A stretch of DNA of 64,000 nucleotides, taken from contig OU612069.1 of the NCBI GenBank assembly GCA_914767715.1, positions 4,030,001-4,094,000 of the forward strand, written 5' to 3'. This document shows positions 48,562 to 61,400 of this stretch, one piece after another (the stretch's first letter is position 1; each line of letters starts with the position of its first letter). Under the pieces are notes generated by a model. The model was not told the DNA's origin and ran no database searches. It was given only the letters and a program-made list of their open reading frames with translations. The translations under genes were made by a program, and so were the position numbers. The DNA is from Membranipora membranacea. Its lineage: Eukaryota > Bryozoa > Gymnolaemata > Cheilostomatida > Membraniporidae.

Positions 48562-51500
48562 ATGAGCCTGTTCAACAAATTGAGCGTTGATGCTCTAGAC
48601 GTGGCACAGAAGCGAGTACTTATAAGGTTTGCACTAACAACTGTAGACTATAGTTAATTTTCGGTAGTTTTGGGGTGGCGTCATGTTAGCTGTCACCATG
48701 GCTGGCACATGTGGGTTCATGTAGATTGATAAGGTTTCTAACTCGCATGAAGAGGTGGACTCTTCAGAGAATACTTTACTCCTAGAGCAGCTTGAAATCA
48801 GCAATTTTATTAGTTGCTGCAATTTGAAAGGTCGCTAATTTTTGAAAATAACTGTGCATATATAATGGTTATAGAAATGCATACAAGACATGAATTGCTT
48901 CATTCTTGTTTTCATTGCTTGCAGGGTTGACTTTAATGTGCCAATGAAAGATGGAGTCATCACCAACAACCAAAGGTAAGGCTACAGCCCAGATTACTAT
49001 TTACTTAACCTGCCCCATCGTCTTAACATGATGGAGCAGTAGGCGGCCAGTTGTGGGAATGGTCCCTTGAACACTAAGGGGTAACCCTGTCATTGACCCA
49101 TTTATGCTTTGCCAACAAGTTTTGTTGCTGGATGATTACGCTTAGTCTGCGTTGCCCTGAATGCAGTTTATTTCTAATGAAGTGTTATGCAGATGCTGTA
49201 AATCCTAAATTGCCAGTTTCTTTTTTCAGGATTGCAGCAGCGATCCCATCCATTAAACATGTACTGGAGGCAGGAGCCAAGAGCGTTGTTCTGATGAGTC
49301 ATCTCGGGAGACCAGATGGCAGAAAACAGGACAAGTTTTCCCTATCTCCTGTAGCTAAAGAGCTTGAGAAACTTCTGTCCAAGTAAGTATGATTATTATC
49401 CAATTTTTTATACATTTCACCATGACTATATTACACTACACTACGCTACACTACACTATACAAATGGAGATAGGGGTTAACATTGAAACTTTTAAGTGAC
49501 TTGGCTCGAAATGATGAAATTCACTGAATTAAAGAATACACACAGCACCAAGAATTATGAATATGTAGTCAGGCTTTAGGACGTACTGCTTTACTAAGTC
49601 AAAATTCCAATATATATATTAAATATGGAAAATAAGCAGAATTTGGTTGGATGGATGTGACATTTGTATGCTTCCATAAAAATTTGATTCTAAAGTTACT
49701 CTGCATAGCTATTATAGCTAAAGCATACAGTGAAAAACGACGACTCAAGCTTGGCTGATGCTCTCTGTAGAAGCCATGTTTCCAATTTGATAACCTTGAC
49801 ATTGTTTATAGGAGCGTGACCATGCTGTCAGACTGTGTGGGATCAGAGGTGGAGGCAGCGTGCGCTGACCCAGAACCAGGCTCTGTTATATTACTAGAGA
49901 ATCTCAGATTCCACCCTGAGGAAGAGGGAAGTAGTAAGGATGAGGCCGGCAAGAAGGTGAGAGGGCCGCGGGCCTGATGTATACTCTGCTATTTTAAGTT
50001 CTTACGACTTCAAGCTAGCCTTAGACTTAGTTTATACTGAGGCATAGGCTTACACTTAGTTCTTAGACTTGGTTTAAAGCTTAGGCTTAGACTTAGTTAA
50101 GGCTTAGACTTAGATTTAGACTTACACTTAATTTAGATTTAGAGTTAGTTTAGACTTAGACCAAGGAGTTAAAGACTCCTTGCTTAGACTTAGTTTGATC
50201 TAATATGCCCGCATCCCAGTATTGCTCTCATGCTACCTGTAAGTCAAATGTGGCTCAAATGGGGCAACTCCTAATGGAGAAAGGAAAAGTTTCGCAAATG
50301 GAAACAAATTTCCCATGATCGCCTGCAGATCATAGTGGTAGGGTGGTAACGGCTTGCTATTCAGACCCCATACGTTTCTTCATTCATAGTCAGCTCTACT
50401 TACGTACTTAGTGGTATTCATATTGAAAGTTTTGTATCAGAACATTGATTACACTCAAACAAGTTTATTATTGATGATTGGTATTCTTGTATGCAAAATT
50501 GATCAATTTTTGCGTCAAAATTTCAAAACTAGTATTGCAGAAAATGATAGGGATAGCCGCTAAATATACAATTACTTATTTGTCGAGGCTGTTAACCCTC
50601 TTTTATTCGGTTTAGGTAAAGGCATCCGCTGAGGATGTGACTAAGTTCAGAGAATCGCTGACTAAACTCGGAGATCTGTATGTGAACGATGCATTCGGTA
50701 CCGCTCATAGAGCTCACAGGTAAACTAACTATAGTTTGCTGCAACTGTTGGTAACTTCACATAATTCATATATTGCGAAGAACATCCAGAGAACTATTAT
50801 GGTTAGGTGGATTGCAGTTGTCCTTTGCCAAAACTAATGGCTTAGCCTCTATTCAATCAGTGAGCAATAATGGATGACAGCTGTTGTCCTCCCTCATATA
50901 TACATGGGATTAACAACTACATGGTTGACTTGGGTGGTCACACCAACTGCCGTATGACCATATTTTTGCGCCATGATACATTCCAGACCATTCCAGATCA
51001 TTCAGAGATATGTATGCAATAGTGCATCACATGATCAGTATGTTAGGTTTTTCTGTTGATATTTTAGTTCTATGGTTGGAGTAAATCACACTCAGAGAGC
51101 CAGTGGATTTCTACTGAAGAAGGAGCTGGCTTACTTTGCTAAGGCTCTGGAGAGCCCTGAACGTCCCTTCCTCGCTATTCTAGGAGGGTTAGACTATCCG
51201 TCCCTTGTTACCAAAGCTATCTATATCGTATTACTAAGGCTATCCATCACGGCGACTCCAGTTATACATTCTCCTTTGGATATGAAATGAACAAAGTGTG
51301 GTACACAGACAAAGTGGATGTAGCCTTGTTGGTGCCTAGGTGTGGTCCAAAATGCTTGTCTCAAAGCAGTTTCAATATTTGATTTTGGTTTTAGCCTCAG
51401 GCGGCCAAAGATTCAGCTCCTGATCTTTGAAATGCGATTATAATGATCAAACTTATTTTTTCATTCATTTAATGTCTACACGTATGTTGTACTCTTGTCA

Positions 51501-54500
51501 CTTACAGTGCCAAGGTCAAGGATAAAATCTTACTGATTGAGAACTTGCTGGATAAGGTCAATGAGATGATTATCGGAGGTGGTATGGCCTTCACCTTCCT
51601 CAAAGTGCTACAGGGTATGAACGTGAGTAGTCCCGTTACTAGTTGATTGAAATGTTACCATATACCGTAATCCCTCACCTATAGATCGGGCGACTTATAA
51701 GTGAAGGCGGCTATAAGAGAGTAGCATATAGACACGACTATCATTTGAAGCATTTTTAAATTTAGATTGGACCAAAACCCAATACAATCACCGAAGCTGA
51801 ATAGCTCAGTGGTAGAGCGTACAACTTGTAAACATGGAGTTGTGAGTTCGAAACCCACTATGCGCAGTTTTTTCCCAAAACTACTTAGTTCATTTGTAGT
51901 GAGTGTAGTGAGTGTCTTATAGCTGTGGGGTGTCTTATAGCTATGGGGTGTCTTATAGCTGTGGGGTGTCTTATAACTGGAGCATTTTTATTTTTTCTGA
52001 GGGGGGTGATTCACTTATAAGTCCGGTGACTTATAGGTGAGGGATTACGGTACAGTGATCACTATCATTACCTGTTGACTTTTGTCCTTTCATAACTAAA
52101 ACTTTCATAACCAAAATCTGGCTGATATTTAATCCTCTATCTTATATAGATTTGAACTGTCTCAGATTGTTATTGGATGTCACACTGACATGGAGATTAC
52201 ACTATTGGCATGTGTGTCTCCGATCGTATCTGATTGAGTACCTCATGTGCCTTATTCTATAAATGGACCTCAGGTTGTCACACAAAATTCCTTGCGATGG
52301 TACTGAAATTATATGAATTGATTCCGGCTTTATTGAGCAGAGATATTCATGCAATAGTATATCAGAAGTGATCAGATGATAGATTGCAGTTGTTGTACTT
52401 TGAAAAAATACATACACGTATAAACGCTAAAATAGTAGCCCTGTTCACACGGCCACTGGTTTTGGTTTTTTTTGTTTTGTACCAAAAAACAACAATCCCG
52501 TGGCCGTGTGAACAGGGCTACTAAAATAGACTAAAAGATAGCTTTGGGTGTCTTCTGGTTTACTGGGAGTACTCTGGTTTGTACTCTCATTATATTACAT
52601 CATGACAGATTGGTAGTTCTCTGTACGATGATGAGGGGGCGGAGATAGTACCTCGATTAATGGAGAAGGCGGAGAAGAATGGAGTTAAGCTCCACCTACC
52701 TGTAGACTTTGTGACCGCCTCTAAGTTTGGAGAGGACGCCGAGGTCGGAAACGCTACTGTAGCCGAGGGTGTACCCGACGGCTGGATGGTATGTACACTA
52801 TTTATACGTTGTTAAAGACTACCCAAAGACCAATGCATGTTATAGTCAGGCAGTTACTTGTGATAAAGTTATGTCAGATTTGCATGGCGAAATAATTCAA
52901 TACTCGACTTGGCATGAATTTTTGATGAGTGGAAAGAAATTTTTTACCACGCGAATCAGACATAACTTTATCATAAGTCTTTGGGTAGTCTTTAATTGAA
53001 ATGCTCAAAGTTGCGCGGGTTGATGGACGTGGCAATTCATTATCAACCACCTTTTCATCAGCATGATTGGAACGAGGTTGATAGTGAAATGCTACTACCA
53101 TCAACCCGAGAAAAGAATATTACATGCGGCTTTGTTCAGACAATTTTTGTCATTGGCATGACAAATTTGAGGTTCAGCTTTACTAAGATCGCTCACAAGT
53201 TGAGAAAAGTCGAAATCTAACAAAGGTGAAACTGTGACCCCAGTAAACAAGTAGCAATTTGTGTAAAGCAGTTAGGGACGTATGTCCGAGGCTGACTGTC
53301 GAACCGCATGTATATTTAGGAGTTATCTACTATATATAAAATATGTTCAAGGAGAAGGAAACTCCTTATTTTATGCAAAATACTTGTCTCATTCAGTGCA
53401 GTGTGTGCCTTACAGATAGGTTTCATTTAATTATTTAGGGATTGGATACTGGAAAAGAATCTTCCAAGATCTTCACTGAGGCAGTAGCCAGATCCAAGCT
53501 CATTGTCTGGAACGGTCCTCTGGGAGTTTTCGAGTTTGAGAATTTCTCACATGGAACTAGAACTCTTATGGATGACGTGGTAGCTGCTACAGAACGAGGA
53601 GTTACTACCATTATTGGTATGTGGCTTTTCTCCTTTCTCCATTTGCAGAACCATCATCTATAATATATAAATATTGAGATACTGTGTGTTACCACAGTAC
53701 TTGGTTTCTATGCTTGGTCTGAGAAATATGTGTATGAATTAAGGGATTATGCTGCTTCTGTGCTATAACAGATTAAATGTAAGTAAGCTATAGTCTTGAA
53801 AAATACACCAGCCGCTCCACATAGTGTCTGACGATTGCTGTTCCTTTTCTTTATTCAGGACTTTTCTAACCTAACCTTTCAATAACCAAGGAGTTGTATG
53901 TCCCATCAAACATTTTATCATGCTAACACTTTACCCCTCTAGCTCTGTAAGCCCAAATTGATTGATTTTATTATGTGACATTTCAATGACAGGTGGTGGT
54001 GACACTGCGACAGCTGCAGCCAAGTGGAACACTGAAGATAAAGTGAGCCATGTAAGCACTGGGGGAGGAGCTAGTCTCGAGCTACTCGAAGGTTTGTAGT
54101 CCAGTTAAGCAGTGATAATTTAAGATTATCTATACTGCTACGATAAAGCTAGAGGCAATAGGCTTTCGAGTGGGAGAGCCCAACAGTTTATCAGAGCCAA
54201 CACATTGACACCTGTAGACTATACATTAGTATGAAAAAACCAGCCCCTCTCTGGGTGCCCAATGCTTGCAGATTGATTTTGAAAGATCTGAGTCTCTCTC
54301 CACTGAAGCAACAGTGCCACAAAGTTTGTCACTCTATCGCATGCCAAAGACCAGAACTGAGACCTTTTTAAACAGTTTCATTGGCATTCAAATTTTAAAT
54401 GGCGACTGTATGAACATCAAAAGAGCTTCCTCAACACAATTGTAGCTTGTCTTTGACAAAGTTTTACCAATAAAAGCTATATTATCTCATCTTATTTGTA

Positions 54501-54722
54501 TTTAGCCTTGGGAAGCTCATTTTCTCCTATTGCTGTTAGGGTCAGCTATTAGACAAGCAGCTCAAGTGCATTTGAATCAGCTAAGTCGCTACTGTGCAAA
54601 TGTAACCAACTTGAGTTGTTTGCGTAAAGTTCTCTCAGTGTCCGGGTCAGTAATGATAAGATTTGTCTGTCTCTATTTCAGGGAAGACTCTACCCGGTGT
54701 GGCAGCTCTGTCGGATATCTGA
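48562..54722 (+). CDS. PGK: Phosphoglycerate kinase, complete
   Basis: Eleven exons: 48562-48626, 48925-48975, 49230-49382, 49812-49956, 50616-50719, 51068-51187, 51508-51622, 52609-52788, 53439-53616, 53993-54091 and 54682-54722, joining to 416 residues (human PGK1 has 417). The enzyme transfers phosphate from 1,3-bisphosphoglycerate to ADP in cytosolic glycolysis. Family landmarks are all present: VDFNVPM near residue 23, NNQR (substrate Arg about 38), [54 protein letters not shown] and GGGDT at the nucleotide end; it ends ALSDI. The first ATG is in the position expected for the family (MSLFNKL). Introns carry a MITE (51665), two foldback elements and a TTAGAC-like hexamer tract. No missing key residue is seen. 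Confidence 0.98.
49431..49462. repeat. Short ACACT-type pentamer repeat
   Basis: About five units of ctaca/ctacg in PGK intron 3. Confidence 0.75.
50005..50195. repeat. Degenerate hexamer tract (TTAGAC/TTAGGC-like)
   Basis: Many repeats of cttagacttag, cttaggcttagac and ttagatttagactta with loose 6-bp periodicity in PGK intron 4. Confidence 0.75.
51665..52050. mobile_element. MITE with tRNA-Thr-like cargo, copy 2 (intact)
   Basis: 386 bp, flanked by TA (51663-51664, 52051-52052). The terminal inverted repeats CCGTAATCCCTCACCTATA and TATAGGTGAGGGATTACGG are perfect. The interior contains a subterminal direct/inverted 'cttataagt' motif, a tRNA-like segment (51793-51868) and three tandem 'gtgtcttatagctgtggg' units. 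It lies in PGK intron 7. No transposase. Confidence 0.9.
51793..51868 (+). tRNA. tRNA-Thr(UGU)-like sequence inside MITE copy 2
   Basis: A-box tagctcagtggtagagc, anticodon loop CTTGTAA (anticodon TGT), T-arm gtgagttcgaaacccac, then a T-run that would stop RNA polymerase III. The acceptor strands (agctgaa and the 3' tatgcgc region) do not pair well, so it is better read as a tRNA-derived promoter module than a working tRNA. Confidence 0.5.
52433..52523. mobile_element. Miniature foldback element, 91 bp
   Basis: tagtagccctgttcacacgg followed by ccac, and an exact 24-base inverse at the other end. It lies in PGK intron 7, 86 bases before exon 8. Confidence 0.88.
52813..52998. mobile_element. 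Foldback element in PGK intron 8
   Basis: The ends gttaaagactacccaaagac and gtctttgggtagtctttaat are inverse copies. A second inverse pair (gataaagttatgtcagattt) lies inside. Confidence 0.8.
53003..53112. repeat. Dispersed repeat, 'tgctcaaa...gcgggttg' family
   Basis: It begins atgctcaaagttgcgcgggt and ends ctactaccatcaacccgag. Related copies lie at about 8213-8310 and 9255-9345; each is partly self-complementary. Confidence 0.6.
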
Positions 54723-55445
54723 CTATCACATCTATAACACTAACTGTGATTAGCCTGACTAGTTGGCTCTACCCACCATCCAATCAGACCCAACGGATTG
54801 GCTTATCTGTGATCTGATCTAGTTGTGATGCATGTGCCTTTAACTGTGCAGAACAATTTCACGTGCTGATATAGGATAGCCGATGGGAGAGCAAACAATA
54901 TGTTATGAATATTTTGTGAGGTGGTATGGTATAGTCTTCTTGCAGTGTTAGCTACTACATACATGGTTTTTTTCTATATTTTTGTTGCCTGAATTCTGTT
55001 AATTTTTTGCCGGAGCTGGTTAGCAGCCAATCAGTTTGTTCTATATATGAAGTTGAGTATAGTTTGTTATTATGTCTTTGTAACAATAAACATTCATATT
55101 AGTAATTTGTATGAAATCTTTGTCAATTCAATTTACATGCCATGGGAAAGCAATGAAATGGTGAAAGAATGCTAGAAGTCGCCAAGATTTATGGTAGGCT
55201 AGACTCAAATTATGATTATTGTTTGGTTAATTGATTTTGATTTAGACCCCTAGTTCAGATAAAGCTCTGAATGAAATGGGGGTTTGGGACAAACTCCCTG
55301 ATTAGGTTGTTAGGATAGTTAGAGATAGATTGTTGTCCTCTCCTGCATCAAATGTAAGCTGAGCCTACAGCGAGTAAGGAAAACTATTGGTGGCACATCC
55401 GGTCTTGAGATCACAGACTATTTTGAGAAGAAAAAATTGGAAAGC
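54723..55445. other. PGK 3' UTR and spacer before eIF2A
   Basis: It contains the PGK 3' UTR with AATAAA at 55085-55090 and, after that, the presumed eIF2A promoter and 5' UTR. No separate gene is seen. Confidence 0.65.
55085..55090 (+). promoter_or_regulatory. Polyadenylation signal of PGK
   Basis: Canonical AATAAA about 365 bases after the PGK stop, in a T-rich setting, and before the next gene starts. Confidence 0.6.
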
Positions 55446-58400
55446 ATGGCTGCCTCAAAATCAGCTCAGTTTTACTGTAAGTTTCTGCCCATTTGACCAT
55501 ATCAGCCATAAGTGACAGTTGCCTGAACTCTATCAACCTGTTTCAAAGCCTTGGGCAAAATGCGTATATATATGCAAACAAAGATGTTGCCGAACTAAAA
55601 GTATAAAAGAAAAGTAGAGATGTAAAATAAAAGAAACTCAAGTTTAATTTTAACTGTTAGTCAGTGTGTTACTCCCTGTATCAGCAACATATTTACTATG
55701 ATGAATATGATATATGTTATATATTTGAGACTCTATTGATTTTATGTGTGTTGATGGTAGTTCTAGGTTGGAGGAGAGCTATACTATCTGGTGTTGTTCA
55801 ACCTTCTTGTTTCAACAATCTTGGTTTCTCCTAGCTTATAAGAATTCTAGCTAACATAACAACATTAATTCTCTTCTAGGGTATCTATTGATTGATCTGC
55901 TCTGATATCCCTTTGGCTTGAGAAGTAAAGAGAAGAATGTCACATTTGAAATATACCCTGAACTGACAGTAATGAATTATACAAACCTGTCAACTATCAT
56001 ATACTTTAAACTTTTAATTTCTGTTGTTTTAGGTCGAGGGAGTGACGGGTTGTGGAGAGTGAACGGAACAGCCGAACCGTATGCCAAAGATGGTGCTTTC
56101 CAAGGGTGATGCTCATAACGGATCATTTGTGTATTGCAATTGATAACATGCCATTTATTTCTCATTAATATATATACATGTAGGCGTAGGCGGTACTTAA
56201 CTGAAAAGGCAAATCATATTTGAGCATGGACTGGAGAAGTATTTGTTAGGATTCTCAACCAGGTTTTCTATCTAGTATCATTTTTGCTGCCTAATCTAGT
56301 TGATTGGATATTCATTCTCCCTCCGAATAGCTCATGTTTTAAGCCCAGGTTAGCCAACACATTGGCTAGGCCCAGGTCAACAATTAGTGGTAACATGATT
56401 GGTTGATTTGATGTTGATAATGCACTAAAATGGAAGCCTCACAGTAATATCTGCAGCACTTGAGGCAAGTTGAAATGCATCACATAAAATTCCTGGGGTA
56501 CATACTAGTTGTTGCTTATTGTGGACATATTGTATTGTATTTTTCATATTATTGTAGAGAGTCTGGTAAGAACTGTAAATGTTTAGAGTTTTCCGCTGAC
56601 GGATCCCGAGCTGCCTGGTATAACGGCACAGCACTGCAGATATATGATGTTGTGAAGGACAAACTACTACACACTATAGAGTGTGCACCTCTCACCTATC
56701 TACAGTTCTCTCCTAAATCTACTATACTAGCTGTGTGGCAGGTCTATAGCAGTGGTAAGTTACTAGGCTTGCTTACTGATAGTGCACTTAACCTTTTTTA
56801 CGCGAGCTCTTGGTTTTCAGAAGTGCTCTAAGTAGCCAGCAATAAATAAAAATAAAGGGTGTTTTTCTGTGTTGGAGGGCTATCTTAGATGGTACTTGAG
56901 GTACACTTAGCTTCAGAGCTCAAGGAGGTGGGGATTTTGTTGGATTTCATTGTCTAACATGCAGCCTTTGAAAGCCCTGAAACTTGGTACCCTCAAACCA
57001 ATATCATCAACCTGGCTCTATAGCAGGCAGAGAGCAGACAGCCAGACTGTTGGAGATTCGCTGTCATCGGCTGATATCATTAATTGAGGTCCGGTTTATT
57101 TAAAAGATAGGACAGGAAGTTTCAGATCAATGAAAAATAGTTTTATTTTATATAGATTAACTCTTAGGTTATGCGATGGCTTTATAAAGATATTAGACAT
57201 CAAATTTATTTGTCTTGCATTGTGAAGCAGTTGCTTATTTCTGCTGAACTTGGTTTTGCTTGCAGGTAAAGACAAGCAGCCAAGTCCTAATCTACACGTA
57301 TATAATGTGGCTAGTGGAGAAAAGACTGCTAGCTTTTATCAGAAAAAAGCTCAATACTGGTAAGACAATCATGTCATGTATCAATTCAATACAGTTTTTC
57401 CTTTTGTTTCTTGGCAATGGCATTCCCTTATGGGTTACGGTCATTCAAGGTTAAATTTACTAATATGTAAGGATACTTATAATATGAGGGTTTTTATATG
57501 TTAGTGGGAAAAATATCATTCCAAACAAACCTGTATAGTTGAACAAAGCAGGTTATATCAATAAATTAACCTGTGATTGGAAAGACAGCTAAAATCTCAC
57601 TACAAGGGGTCCCAGCAATGGGCCGTGTAAGGCCAACAACCCTAACACGTACGCTGTGTTGCATAGGGTGGCAATGGTGAAGTGGAATGAGCTATGGGTA
57701 GTGAAAAGCGAGCGTGATAATTAGCGTCATCAACCCATTCTGTTTTTGGGGATGGTGAGATGGCACAATCGGTAAGCGCGCTTGCTATTCACTGCCTGGC
57801 AACTGGTGCCGCAAGAGTTGTGGGTTCGAATCCCATTGGGGGTGTTTTATATGGTTAATTGTTCCAGCCCCCATCATCCTCGGATGTATACTTCTTCTAG
57901 GATCCATGTTTTATTATCATGTATTGTATGTATTGGTGTTTATCTTTCTGTTATAGGCAGCCTCAGTGGTCTGTTGATGAGAAAGTCTGCGCTCGTAACG
58001 TCAACAATGAGCTCCAGTTCTACGAGGCTAATAACTTCAGTAAGTGTTATATTTTACCTCAATTTTAATTGTGAAATTGTTCGAAAGAGATTTATGAGAG
58101 TGGCCAATCTCAGATGATCTATGAACTTGACATTAAATTGAATTGAAAAAGCCGAAATGAGAAATTTTGGGCTTTTGGCACTGTATGGCCTTAGCAAAAA
58201 TACTCTTGTTATCCTAATTATGCTCATGTAACTCTCTGATAACAACATAAATTGGAGTTGTCTTTTTAGGTTCAAGGAGTGGACAACTCTGAATTGAGTC
58301 ACATTGCCTCGCCCAAATCATCACCGTTGATCGCTCATCGTTATAAGCTTCTGCAAGCCCTGATATTGAATTTTAAAAACCAACATTGTTGAACATGTTT

Positions 58401-61400
58401 CATTTTATATTATCTCTAGTATCATTACAGATCAATTTGTAGGATACAAAGGGTATTGGATTTGAGATTCAAGTTACCGGAATCATAGGTTGTTCAAAAA
58501 TGTTATAATTGTGTTATACAATTTTAAATTTAGATGAGATAAAGACTAAGCTCCATCTGCAGAAAGTATCACAGTTCAGTATGGCTCAGAACGCCGCCCC
58601 TTATTCTGTGGCTGCTTATGTACCCGGAGTCAAGGGTATGCCCAGCAATGTTAGGGTGAGTCCTTACAGGCAAAAGAATATTTTGTCTGCTCTATGAGTC
58701 GAGACTGAAGTAACTATTAAAAAGGCCCATCTGACTCCACTGCAGTTACAATCCAATAGATGTGGTTGTGTACAAAGTATTTCTTCTATATGATTAACAC
58801 AGTAGTACATCACTCAGATTACTATTTGTCACTACATAGTGAGCTCTCAGTTCACATTTTTATTCCATATCAGTCAAACGATTCATCAAAGTGCTTCAAT
58901 TCTGCCAGACGATTTGTATCATTGGAATGGTCGGTTCACAAGAATCGAGCTTGTGTGTATTTGTACATGACTTTGAATTTTATCTTCTCCTTCTCTCTCA
59001 GGTGTACAAGTATCCAAACTTTGGGGGACACAGCGCAGCTGTAGCTAGTAAAAGCTTCTTCAAAGCTGACAGAGTCAATCTGGAATGGAACTGCTTAGGT
59101 GAGTGTATCGATATTACTGATGTCCTTTACTAAACTTCTCTTGTAATGATAAAAAAAAGTCAAAGCTTGGGAATTCGATCTTTATTTAGATGACAGTGGT
59201 TTGGCAAATACCAAAAAAGGAACACAACAAGTTGAATATTGGCGACTTTGAGAATTCCACTTTCTTCTTCATTTACACTCCTACTGGAGGACTTCTAGAA
59301 GAAGAGAAAGAAAAGCAGAAACCAACATAGTACATGTAAAAAACCGACCCTTCTTGTTACAGGTACAGCCATGTTGATATTAACATCGACAGAATCTAGT
59401 GAATCTTCTTACTATGGAGAGCAGGGATTACATTTCCTCGCTCTAAACGGTGACAGCTGTGTGGTACCTCTAGGTATGAACCCATCGATATGAATTTAAT
59501 ATAATATATTATTAGATAATATATATCAGTGTATGAACCTCATGTCAGCGTGCTATAACAATGACATCACGTCATCATCAATAAAATAATTACATCATGT
59601 CAGCAGCAATATATTAGAGACATCAAGTCAACATCGCTATGATGTCAAAAAGACAACTTCATTTGATATGTATTATGTAAACATTACAATTGCCATTTAG
59701 GTCATAGCAATCATGATTTTATTCATATTTCAATCTGTAACTACACAGTTTGGCGACAAAGTCTGTAGTTGGATAAACGTGAAAAAACTGTGATACCTTT
59801 ATAATTCAAAACTCCGGTTAATTCAGACAATGAAAATTGGTATCTTCAGTGAGAACTCAGTGCGTTCTCATGGCACTTAATCCAGCCTCTCACTCAAACG
59901 CTTAATTAGGACAAGTTTGAGGTTTGAATTAAGTGAACTGCACTGTATTTTACAATATTATTATTGTGTAGGTAAGAACGGACCAGTATATAACACAGCG
60001 TGGCATCCCTCGGGCACTGAATTCACTGTACTATACGGCTATATGCCGGCTAAGTGTACTATATATAATATGAAGAACGATCCAGTGTTTGATTTCGGAA
60101 CTGGACCCAGGAATCAGCTCTTCTATAATCCATTCGGTAAGACTTGTGATATGAATGCTTCTCTGGCCCCTCTTGGCTTAGATCTAAGTATTACTGACAA
60201 TGGCTGGTTGGTGCCTTATCAGTTTCTGGCAGCTTGCTGAACTCAAAGTGTGAGGCCATTGATGACCACTATTAGGGGGTTATCAATGGTTTTAGGATGC
60301 ATCGAACCCGGATTTAGGGCACCCGTTAGGTCTGTCCAATCCTCTATTGTTTGCTAAACATTGATTGATTGATTGATTTGTATTCTATCACTAACTGTAA
60401 GAGTTGCGAGAAAAAGGTTACTGGTACGGTACTCTGCTAGAAAATAATGAAGTTGCCTTGCATGCAAAAATAGTATTATTAAAAAGTAGTTAAAAAATTG
60501 TATTATTAATATAACTGCACATGTGTCTTAAAAAGCAGTCTTTGCCCCAGGCAGTGCGGTATTTAGGGTGTCTAAGCCGACCCGAGGGGCACCGTTCGAG
60601 GTAGTTCTGGATAAAGTGTTCGTCATCAGTGAATATCTGCATTACATGATTTTTTAAATGAGTGTTAACTAGAGTGTCGAGATCATAATTGAGCTGTAAT
60701 CCAAGCGAGGAAGCATCTTTAAATATTTTGCGCATGTCCTTCTTATCTCGTCAATAAATGGCAGGATAGAGGACTGGTAGACAATACATTATAAGTGAAA
60801 CAATAAAAACAGTAAATCCTGCGAGTTGACGCATAATTATGTCCTTATTAACAGAGTGTTTCATGAACCTTATGAAATTGAAAGCTTTATGGTGTGTCAA
60901 AAACGTCTTTTTTAGGAAGTTTTTTGCATGCGGCGAAAATTATTGATTACCAACCTGCGATATAATTAGCTCAATATAGTCATCTTTTTTGAGGGTATAC
61001 ATGAATTTCAATATCGGCTTACTGGGCAATCAATCAGTTATGAATATCTACCTCCCACCCTTCCTGATCTAACCTGTGAATGTTGAAAGTGTTATTTATA
61101 TAATTTGAAGTGATCTGCTCCTTTCTTATAATACGCTGATATTAGGCCGTAGATAATACATCAAACTAATCAATGATAATTTTATTTTACAGGTAATATC
61201 CTCTGTCTGGCTGGGTTTGGTAACCTTCAGGGTAATCTGGAGTTCTGGGATTTATCACAGAAGAAGTTAATCTCCTCAGTGTCAGCTAAAGACTGTACCT
61301 GCTTTATGTGGGCTCCGGACGGAGTACACGCTCTCACGGCTACACTCTCACCTCGTATGAGGGTTGGTAACGGGTGAGTAACATGAAAAGAAAGCCTACA

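Noticed and set aside
51072-51290. PGK reading continuing beyond 51187 with no splice.
   Set aside because: The family needs AKVKDK directly after ILGG; the exon at 51508 supplies it in phase 2.
57739-57846. Functional tRNA gene.
   Set aside because: The B-box is perfect but the acceptor stem does not pair, so it is kept only as tRNA-like.
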